Below are positions 35,801-44,020 of a stretch of 64,000 bases of DNA, in pieces. Made by a program: the position numbers and the translations under genes. The notes beneath the pieces were generated by a model. The model worked only from the letters and a program-made list of their open reading frames with translations, ran no database searches and was not told the origin of the DNA. Position 1 is the stretch's first letter. Each line of letters opens with the position of its first letter. Origin of the DNA: Magnaporthiopsis rhizophila (taxonomy: Eukaryota > Ascomycota > Sordariomycetes > Magnaporthales > Magnaporthaceae); NCBI GenBank assembly GCA_003049465.1, contig PYSS01000010.1, positions 372,001 through 436,000 on the forward strand. Reading direction: 5' to 3'.

Positions 35801-37313
35801 GAGGGACGCCTACGTCGACGCCGCTGCCCGAAACGCCAGAGAGCACGGCGAGGATGGTCAGGGCCGCAAGTCGAGATGGGGTGGAAAGCTGCAGGAACGG
35901 GCCGTAGACGGCACGCTCCGCGTTCTCGCGCAGCTTCTCGTTGGGGCCCAGCTTGTCCAGCGCGTCGAACTCATCGAATTCGAACTTGAGGCGGGCCTCG
36001 AGCGCGCGCTGCCAGTCGTAGAGGCGCGAGTTCAGAGAGGCGCTTGAAATAGACGTGTTCAGGCCCATTTTGACTAGCGCTTGGTTGTCGTCACGCCAGC
36101 GCTCAATGGCGGCGTCGACAGCATCCCTCTCCAGCCGAGCCTGGAGCTCTCTGCGCTGGGACTTGGAGAGCGTGTCGATGTCGATGCCGGCTGGGATCTC
36201 GCCGAAAAGGCTCAGGGTTCGCTTCAGGGTTTTCAGGCCGCTGCCCTTCTGCGGCGTGCTCATGACCTCGGGACAGCTCGAGGGCTGGGGAGGTGACGAC
36301 GGCATGGGTGATGGAGAGGCTTTGGTAGATGCTGAGTTCTCGGCCGAGGGCTTAGGTTCCTCCGACAGCACGTTGCTTTCCGCCTTTGCGAGGTTATATG
36401 TTGGGCAGATCTCGGTGATTCTCGCACGATCCGTGTCGGTCAGGATATCGGTCATGTACAAGACCTCGAGGCCAGCGGGGCCGGGTGCCATAGCCATATA
36501 TCGCGAAACTAGCCTCGACAATCTTCCGCTTTTGTTCGGGGTCGACAGAAGGGACGCCTTGAGCATATATGCAATGGTCTCGGGCGTCTGCTCAAGCGGG
36601 GGCGTGACAGCCCGCAGGTTGAGCTCGTACCACTCGTGGATGTCGTCGGCCTTGGCCGTGCTGGGGCTCGCCTTGAGATGTTCGACAGCGGTGTATAGGT
36701 ACTCGTTGTGCAGCGTCATGATGTCGGATCTGTTGAGGTTCGGGAAGTCTGAGGCGATGCGGGCAAGCATGATGCTGGCACGCTTCAGCTTGCCGATGCG
36801 CAGGCAGGCGTCGAATATGGACAGCAGCTCTTCGACATCACCGCTGACATTTTTTAGACTACGTCGCCTCATGACCTTGGGGGTGTTTTGATGGTCGCGT
36901 AGAATGAGGACTGAGGACATATCGAACGGACGCAGTTCGTAGGGGCGAGGCTCCGAGGGCGGGGTAGGCCCGGGGCCTGAGAAGGACTCGGAAGGCATGG
37001 GCTTGGCCGAGCCGGCGCCGGAAAGCGGGTAGCCGTCGACGGCGGTGGCTAGCCCCCGCCCGGACGCACGGCCGAGGCTGCGCGGCGCGGCTCCCCGAGG
37101 GGTCGCTTGGCCGTCCTGTGTCCTGGACAGCACGAAAGATGAGGGCCCGGTTGATCGAAAGCGTCGAGGTTGGGATCGAATAAATGCCGGGCCGGAGCCA
37201 GGCCTTGTTAACCTAGAGATGGCCAGGCTGTGCTGGCAGCATCGCACCTGGGACAACATCTTGACGAGAAAAGAAGCGATCACAGGAGCGGGCGCGGGGA
37301 GTGGCGGGCGCAC
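32839..37313 (-). CDS. rpo41: Mitochondrial DNA-directed RNA polymerase
   Basis: Exon 37313..32961 and a 51-nt last exon 32889..32839 (71 bp intron) give 1,467 residues, within the usual size for filamentous fungi. The last exon restores the family C-terminus (FDVTRLKSSDYFFS); without splicing the protein would end in unrelated residues. The N-terminus from the second Met (37259, MLSQVRCCQHSLAISRL) looks like a mitochondrial presequence, so 37259 may be the true start. T7-type catalytic parts seen are HQDGTCNGLQHYAALGG (~928, motif A Asp), KRKVVKQTVMTNVYGVTF (~994, O helix) and the HDSFWTHA motif (~1207, motif C Asp). An acidic insert of ~120 residues lies between the catalytic core and the C-terminal tail, a feature of fungal enzymes. 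It transcribes mitochondrial DNA in the matrix. Confidence 0.97.
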
Positions 37314-37756
37314 GCGGCAGCTCTAGGAGTGGCGAGCGGGGGAAAGGAGGAAAGTCTAAAACGGCATTAGAAAAATAGGAAATATGTACTTGAACTAGAG
37401 AAGAGTAAAAGAAGACGCGGTTGTCTGAAGGTTTATCTGGCTCGGCGAGGTCCCATTCCCAGAATTCGATGCGGAAAAAAATGCAGATCGCGAAAAGCAG
37501 TGGCGTCCGCGAGCCCCAACCCATGCGACGTTGAGCTCCAGATTTTTTTTTTTTTTACTTTCTTTTTTTTTTCTTTGCCTCTGCCCGCTCATCGGTGTCC
37601 GCCCACTCGTCGTTGCTGTGAAGGCCCCACCAGGCGGGGCGGTGGAAAAATCAAAAGCGGGGTCTCTTATAATTGGCCACCATAAAGTTTGACGCCTCGT
37701 ACCTGACGCCACACTAAGCTGGAGGGTGTGGCTGATAACAGCTCATATGCTCGGAC
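37314..37756. other. Spacer
   Basis: Promoter side of rpo41 and 3' side of the methyltransferase gene. T-rich runs at 37543-37572. No gene supported. Confidence 0.55.
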
Positions 37757-38590
37757 CTATTTCCATCCTAGCATGTCGGCCTGAACAGCAATGTACCAAG
37801 CATCATCCGTCTCCGCCCACACCTGCAATGCCTTCTTGGTCTCCTCGATATCGCTTTCCGTCATACCGCGCGCCAGCCAGCTGGCCCTGTAGATATCCCC
37901 CTCGGACAGGCGGGCCAGGCTACGGTCGGCATACCACCTCCTCTCCTCCGGCGTCGCCCAGACGGTCGAGCCCGCGCTCACCTTGAAGTTGTCGAAGCCG
38001 GCGGCGCGGTAGAGCGCCGGCATCAGGCAGCCGGTGAGCTCGTCGGCCCCGGCCCCGGAACCCAGGCCGCGGGCCATGCGCTTGGTGAAGAGCTCGTCGA
38101 GGTTGCACGACCGCGGCAGCCAGATGGCGTCGACGACGGTGCGCGTGGCCAGCACGCCGCCCTTGCGCAAGACGCGGCGCATCTCGGTCATGGCGGCCGC
38201 ACGCATCTCGGGAGTGGGGAGGTGCGGGAAGACCTGGGAGGCGAAGACGACGTCAAAGGACTCGTCGGGGATATCCGACAGGCCCTTGACCACGTCGCCG
38301 AGGCGGAAGGAGACGTTGGTGGCGTCGTCGGCCAGCGCCTTGTTCTTTTCGGCCATCTTCAGGACCTCGTCGGACACGTCGATTCCGACCACCTCACCCT
38401 CGGGCACCAGGCTGGCGAAGCCGAGGGTGATGGTGCCCGGCCCACAGCCAACGTCCAGTATGCGGTCAGTCTCGTTGATGTGCGCCAGCACGAATGCGGC
38501 ATCCGAGTAAATTGTGCGCACCGCATGGCTTGCCACAACGGCCTCGGAGTAGCCCATCGTGTAGTTGGTCTTTGCTTGGTTGTCCGGCAT
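37757..38590 (-). CDS. Class I SAM-dependent methyltransferase (UbiE/COQ5-like)
   Basis: A single exon of 277 residues. The AdoMet-binding motif I is RILDVGCGPGTITLGFASLV, followed by acidic VVGIDVSDEVLKMAEKN (motif II), VSFRLGDVVKGL, SFDVVFASQVFPHL (motif IV-like) and MRRVLRKGGVLATRT (motif VI). This is the Methyltransf_11/UbiE pattern. The C-terminal half lacks features that fix a substrate. Such stand-alone fungal enzymes include secondary-metabolism and lipid methyltransferases; no biosynthetic core gene lies nearby, so no cluster role can be claimed. No targeting signal is visible, so the cytosol is likely. Confidence 0.88.
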   Translation of the reverse strand: MPDNQAKTNYTMGYSEAVVASHAVRTIYSDAAFVLAHINETDRILDVGCGPGTITLGFASLVPEGEVVGIDVSDEVLKMAEKNKALADDATNVSFRLGDVVKGLSDIPDESFDVVFASQVFPHLPTPEMRAAAMTEMRRVLRKGGVLATRTVVDAIWLPRSCNLDELFTKRMARGLGSGAGADELTGCLMPALYRAAGFDNFKVSAGSTVWATPEERRWYADRSLARLSEGDIYRASWLARGMTESDIEETKKALQVWAETDDAWYIAVQADMLGWK

Positions 38591-39692
38591 TGTGTTTCCG
38601 CGAACGTTGGGTTTATCCGATGGTTTTTCTCGGTGATGATTTGATGATCTGATGTTTTGACGGGTGCGTATGTTTGATGCTACACTGGGAAAAATGAAGA
38701 AATGCCAGAGGGAAAGGGACGCCGATCATGGTCTCACGAGTCATCCATATACCACCTAAGCCAGCCCTGCCGGCGTCATACTTTTGGCCACCTCATTTTG
38801 TCTGCCCCTGCATGTCACTGGCAAGTATATAATGCAACTTGCGTGTCCTTCGTGTTGATGCCTCGGCCCCTCGAAGGAACCCCACCTCAGCCCTCGTATC
38901 ACCATCTATCACACCACCACTATGGTAGCTGCTTCTTCTTGGTTGCGCATGACGATCAGCGCAGGCTGCCAACTTCCAGGCTGGCAAGCAATTTGTTGGG
39001 GAGGGAAGTGGTCAGTTTTGATTTCACTCTTTTCGGTATTTCTGCCTTGCCAGCCTGAATGCTCGGCATTTTACATGCTGAGCTATGACTCCCGTGTCCG
39101 CCGAAAGAGGGAAAGGATCCCCAATTTTATAAATGAACTTGAGGGGATGGTTGCCCGCCATTGCGAGCGGGTGGAAGCAGCACCTGGATACCGCCTGCTT
39201 GTACGACTGGTGGATGGTAGGTACTGGGCACGCAGACCAGAAAAAAAAAAGCGATACACCAAAAGGTCACTCATTAGGTACATAAGCAACCATAAAAAAC
39301 CTCCTTTGAAAGAAAAAAAAACAAGCATTTCCTTTCTTATTTTTTCCACTCCTTTCCTATTCCTTTCCTTTCCTATTTCCTTTCCTTTCTTATTTCTTTT
39401 TTATTTTTTATTTTTTGTAAATGTTTAATCTGGCGAAGGCGGGGAGGTTTTTTTTTTTGGCCGGGGTTACTTTTTTGGGGTATCGGTTTTTTCTGGGCCA
39501 TGTGTTTGGCTCCGAGATTGTCGAGAGCGGTGGACATCTTTGCCCAGGAGTGTGGCCCACAGCTTCTTGGCTGACAAAACAGTAGGTTGCCTCTGCCGAG
39601 GCTTCAAATGTTACCAGACCGTAAAGGAGGATTCAGGGGCATAAAGCAAAAATGCAAAAAGAAAAAATCGAATCAACGACATTATTAGCTGT
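38591..39692. other. Spacer carrying MITE-like copy 2
   Basis: Between the methyltransferase promoter and the tRNA gene. The only structured feature is the element at 39237-39496. A short frame running into the element shows no domain. Confidence 0.55.
39237..39496. mobile_element. MITE-like element, copy 2
   Basis: A ~260 bp element with the same ends as the copy at 16167. The left end is CCAG, ten further A's, GCGATACACC, AAAA. The right end is GGGGTATCGG, TTTTTTCTGG. It shares CATTTCCTTTCTTATTT, AATGTTTAATCTGGCGAAGG and GGCCGGGGTTACTTTTTT with copy 1. It is longer because an internal CCTTTCCTATT-type tract has expanded. The ten bases before the left end (GCACGCAGAC) are also shared, so the true left terminus may lie slightly outside. 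No coding capacity. Confidence 0.75.
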
Positions 39693-39763
39693 TGCGTGTG
39701 CCCGGACTCGAACCGGGAGCCCATCGATGGCAACGATGGATTTTACCCTTAAACCACACACGC
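39693..39763 (-). tRNA. tRNA-Gly (anticodon GCC)
   Basis: On the minus strand the 71-nt sequence begins GCGTGTG and ends CACACGC plus discriminator A, forming a perfect 7-bp acceptor stem. The D arm is GGTTTAAGGGTAAAATC. The anticodon arm is CATCG-TTGCCAT-CGATG, putting GCC at the anticodon. The T arm is CCCGG-TTCGAGT-CCGGG. No intron. Internal A and B boxes of a polymerase III promoter are present (GGTTCGAGTCC). Confidence 0.97.
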
Positions 39764-39846
39764 TCGTGGATTGTGTGAAATGATCCGATGCTCCACGCAC
39801 CATGCTGCGGTCTCATATGAGACATTCACCAAAAGACAACCACCCA

Positions 39847-41872
39847 CTACCAGCCAAAGGCCCCGTCCACAAACACCACCGCCCGCCTGCCGCTCCTCCC
39901 CAGCTCCGCGACTGTGGCCCGCACGTCGTCAGCCATGCCCGGCGGCCCGCACACCACTACGCCCAGTGGTCCGCCGCCACGCCCCTCAGCCCGGCCAGCT
40001 GGGAGGCCAACGCGGCGGGGAGGCTGCCGTCGCGGACGCCCCAGACGAGGCGCGCCGTTTTGGGCGAGCCACCACGGGGAGCTGCGGATGAGAGGGCCCA
40101 CAGCAGCGGCAGCAGCACCGTCACGCCCACGCCGCCCGCGATGCATACCAGCGTCTCGCATTGGCGGAGGCGCGACGCGCTCGATGATGCGTAGCGGTAT
40201 GAGCCTTCGACCAGCACCGGCAGGCGGAGTATTTGGGCGCCGTCTGGCGACGGGGCGGCAAGGCGCGCTGCCAGACGGGCCGTGACGCCGTTGCGGACGC
40301 GCACGATGAACGTTGCCCGTGGCGCGGCGGCGATGACGCCAGATCCCGACGACGACCGGGACGGGCATGGATGGTCCTGCGCTTCTTCCACGACGTCGCC
40401 GTTGGCGGGCTTCTCAGCTGCCGTTGAACTCAGTGGCTGCTTCCCGCTGCCGTCGCTCCCACCCTTTGCCTCGACCTCTTCCTCGGCAGCCGGGCTGTCC
40501 GCGTCCGCGTCTGCAAAAGACGAAACGACCGAGAAAGGGTGGTTTTCCCAAAACATCCAGCGGCGCGGCGCCGGGAAGCACAGGTACACGACCCCGTCGA
40601 CCCGCACCCCATCCACCTCGATGCAGAGGCACTCGCCGCCGGGACCCGTCGACAGCCGACACTTCCGCCCTGCGAAGCCCATTGCGCGTTACCCTGACCA
40701 GCCTCACGACCCTGTCGCTGCCCCAGACGCCAACGGCGATCCAAACCCAGATCTCGCAGCCCCAGTTGTATTCATACAGATACCAGAGGTAATAGTACCC
40801 GATCAAAAACAGCGCAGCCAGTAAGTGGTGCAGCGGCAAAAACACCTCGTACGCGGCGCGGCGCAGAAACCCCACGCTGGCGGGCAGCAGCGCCACGGCG
40901 GCGACGGTAACGGCGATGCCCCACGCCCAGTATGGTCGCGCCGGTTCCATGGCGTAGTCGCCGTACTCGACGTACGTGGCCAGCAGGGCCGAGTGCACCG
41001 TCGTCAGTGCCACGACCCAGTAGCCGAGCCAGCGGTGCAGCAGCAGGAACGTGGCGTGGTGCCAGTCCGTCAGCCGGAGCAGCAGCAGCAGGGGGTTGTT
41101 GCGGGCGGAAAAGACAAATAGCGCCGCGGCGTTGCCCATGGCCATGCTGCCCGCGCGGTTGCGTTTCTGTCAGACCAGTTCGAGTGCCCAATCTCGTTCG
41201 TCTCGAACAGCACCGCCCCGTTGTACGGCTTCAGCCAGTCCTCGTGCGCGACGAAGCTCGTCACGTTCAGGGGCTGCCTCGCCTTGATGGTCGGCAGCGC
41301 GCTGCTACTGAACAAGGTCCCGTTTGTGCTCGCCCCGGTCCCAGAACCAGCCTCTGGCTGGTGGCTACTCGCCTTGAGCGCGGTGCCTTTGCGCGCCGCC
41401 AACAAAACCTCAGCATACGTCTCAGCAGGCGCCCAGCGATAATCCCCAACGGTCGGCACGCCCAGGTGCGACGCCCAGTAGTCGAGGAGCAGGCTCGCGG
41501 ACGGAGCGTCGGTTGCCGGGCAGTAGTTGTCGATGCGGAGCGCCATGGTGCGCAAGAACGCCGTGTCCGTCGTGAAGCACTCGGGCGGCGTCCAGTTTGG
41601 CGAGTGCGCCGACCCGTAGTTTTTGCCCCCCCCCCCCCCCCCCCCGCGCNNNNNNNNNNNNNNNNTTTGCCCCCCCCCCCCCCCCCCGGCGCTGGCGTGC
41701 AGAGGAGCTTGCAGTTGCGGATGACACTGCGGCACGCAAAGGCGCACGGTGGGTTGTACATGGTCTCGCTCCAGCCGATCATGCCCGTGCCGTCCGCGAG
41801 GGCGGAAGGGGCGAGGCTCGGGATGAGGAGGAGGATGGGCAACCATGGTAAGTAGCGGGCTGGAGATGCCAT
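39847..41872 (-). pseudogene. FRE-type ferric/cupric reductase, disrupted
   Basis: Reading down the minus strand, pieces of one ferric reductase lie in different frames. The N-terminal piece from 41872 has a signal peptide and the YNPPCAFACRSVIRNCKLLC block, then runs into a poly-G/N gap. The next piece holds TPPECFTTDTAFL and LLLDYWASHLGVPTVGDYRW. The membrane core is MAMGNAAALFVFSARNNPLL with HRWLGYWVVALTTVH. The FAD part has WENHPFSV in another frame (~40545), and the NAD part GGVGVTVLLPLLWAL. A last frame gives VVVCGPPGMADDV to AFGW, stop at 39847. Known relatives have about 100 more residues with membrane helices before the MAMGN block, and more residues before CGPPG; both seem deleted here. 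The second His of the helix after PLHHLLAALF appears replaced (GYYYLWYL). No sensible introns restore one frame. Metal reduction at the plasma membrane is the family role; this copy is probably dead, though sequencing error near the gap cannot be excluded. Confidence 0.75.
41626..41687. other. Sequence gap flanked by TTTGC-poly-C
   Basis: A C run ending in GCGC, sixteen N (41650-41665), then TTTGC and another C run. The phrase TTTG followed by C's occurs on both sides, as if the same homopolymer were represented twice. It lies inside the ferric reductase pseudogene, so the true coding length there is unknown. Confidence 0.9.
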
Positions 41873-42467
41873 GTTGGTGTTTGTGTAGCCAACTCGGGCC
41901 TCTCAAACAGCCAAGCAGCACTGATAGGATCTACGAGGATTTTGACGCAGCAGTTGTGCTTGGATGGACAGCCACCTAGGTTACTCTTATTGATATTGAG
42001 AAATGGCGGCTACCGTTACAACAGGCCAGACGCAAGGCGCCAGATGCGGACAGCAGCCTCTTGACCAGGTATTGCAAACCCCATTCGTTTGCATCCTACA
42101 ACTACCTTCCCAGCAACAAATAGACGCGGATGCGCCGAACCGAGTGGCATCATGTCCAGTCCGAGCTATCGGCCAATATGGCGCCGGATCGGGGCCGGTA
42201 ACATGCTCATACTCCCTCGTTTAGGCTCTTGACAAATCCCGCCCCGCCGGCATGGTGCGCTGCTTGGCCTGCATCATGCAGTGGTCAGCTTGCGTGTGGC
42301 TGGGAGAGAATACGCAGATAGGCATTGGGTATTATGCTCTGTATTGGTAATCTGGTAGCAGAAAAGAGTGAAAGCAGACTTCGCAACGAAGAGAATGTGG
42401 AGCAGAGTTCGAACAGCCTTCAGTTTCCACCAGCAATAACATGCGTACGAAGACAGCCTAGCCCTCC
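41873..42467. other. Spacer
   Basis: Promoter side of the ferric reductase pseudogene and 3' side of the secreted protein gene. No gene or repeat recognised. Confidence 0.55.
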
Positions 42468-43356
42468 CTACTCCTTGGGCACGTCGCAGCCGTCGCTGGG
42501 ATCATGAACAACCACGACTCTCCAGTTGTCCACATGGAGAGCCGAGCCGCCTCCCCACTTGACAATCTCGACACCATCGGCGGCCTCCGGGTGATATTGG
42601 CACATGTGTCCGGCCCAGTGGGCGCCGTCGGCGACGGTGTTGAACGAGGCGACCTCGAGTTCTTCCTCATGCTATAGATCGTGGGAGATTCCGTATATCA
42701 GCCATTGGACTTTTGTTTCCGTGCAAGCTCCTAGGGCGGAGAGACGACAAAAAAAAAAAAAAAAAAAAATACATCGTTACACCAGTATATCCCAGCCGCC
42801 CAGCTGCAGCTGACACGCCCGCAGTTGTTGGGCCCCGGCCCGTTCTTGGGCTTTATCCTCTGGTCCAGATCGCGGAGGTACCGGACGCCCTCGTCGATGG
42901 CCGTCATGCGCGCGAGCGAGTCGTGGTTCAGGCACTTTGTCTGCACGAACCCGCGGAACGTGAGGACGCTGTCGTCCTGGAGCAGCCTGGTCGTCGTCTC
43001 GGCCGCCGTGGCCGGCGTGCAGCCCGCGTTGATGCAGAACATGGACCACCCCTGGTGGATGCGCTCCATACCGATGTTAAAGTCGGCGTTGTAGTTGGGG
43101 TTCAGCTGCAGGAGCTGCGCGTGCACCTGCTGGATCGTCCCGTTGAGCTCCACCGTCTCGCCCCCCGGCCGCACCGCGGCCACCCAGGTCGTGTTGTATA
43201 TCTTGTAGCCGTCAAGGGCTGCCGGGGCTGAGGCCTGGAGAGGCGGTGTTGTTGATACAACGGTCAGTCATGCATTTGTTTGTAATGGCCGGCTAGTTTG
43301 AATGTGCCTACCGCGAGCCGGAAGAGGGCCAAGAGGGTGATGACGAGCAAAGCCAT
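42468..43356 (-). CDS. Secreted Cys-rich protein, effector-like
   Basis: Exons 43356..43312, 43234..42773 and 42671..42468 (711 nt) give 236 residues. The first exon encodes just the signal peptide core (MALLVITLLALFRLA) and is followed by a GTAGGC donor. The second intron starts GTATTT and carries a 21-base T run. The mature protein has about seven cysteines. Notable blocks are GPGPNNCGRVSCSWAAGIYW followed by CND, and VRYLRDLDQRIKPKNG. I associate the NCGRVSC...WCN block with a family of fungal secreted proteins of unknown function. No catalytic motif or GPI signal is visible. The GATAAAAGG at 43455-43463 is a plausible TATA-like element 100 bp upstream. Role as a host- or competitor-facing protein is inference. 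Confidence 0.8.
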
Positions 43357-44020
43357 GCTTGGTCGTATAGTTAGTTCTTGGTTTCTACGCGACACTTGCC
43401 AACGGAAAGCCAAGCGGGCATTTGAGAATGACTGAGTGGACTTTCATACGTGGGCCTTTTATCGCCGCAAAGGAATGTGACGGAACCCTACACCCTGGCA
43501 CGGATCTTGCCCGCCCGCCAAAAGAACATACCATCAGGCGAAACAATTGGCGGTCGACGTTGTCTATAACTGCCGAAGCAGAGGCGGCAATCGCCAGAGT
43601 CCCGGTGTCCTACACGTGGAGCTCAGTAAGGAGTCCTTCCAACTCTCTCGTCTGGCAGTAGGACAGGAACCCGAAGCGGGGAGTATAGACCGTGCCATAC
43701 CGAAGCCGCACAAGATCGACCGGCTGTAACCGGTTATTGTATAACCCAGGCGAGACTCGTCATCAGGCTAGCACATGGTCACAGATCCCCGTATGGGGAA
43801 CCAGCAAAGGGCCGCAGCGGGTACCCGTCCGGCCTGGTCCGTCGGCCGCGGAGCATGGAGCTTCCCATTTGACGGTGCATAAAGTAAGTAGCCTTGACCA
43901 CATGCCGCTGCTGGTGCGATCATGCGTGCGTCGTAAGGAGGGCAGTAACACAGTCGGAGAAGCGGAGTCTTGAGTGCACAATCAGAATCGGCGATTAGAA
44001 TTTTGGAACATGGCCTAGCT
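43357..44020. other. Spacer
   Basis: Upstream region of the secreted Cys-rich protein and 3' flank of esf1. No coding frame, RNA or repeat is supported. Confidence 0.55.

Noticed and set aside
39847..41145. Explaining the ferric reductase frame changes by introns
   Set aside because: Where the frame shifts (around 40650 and 39975) there is no usable GT...AG pair that also restores the conserved blocks.
37757..43356. A biosynthetic gene cluster (methyltransferase, reductase, secreted protein)
   Set aside because: No core synthase, transporter or pathway regulator is present, and the reductase is broken.
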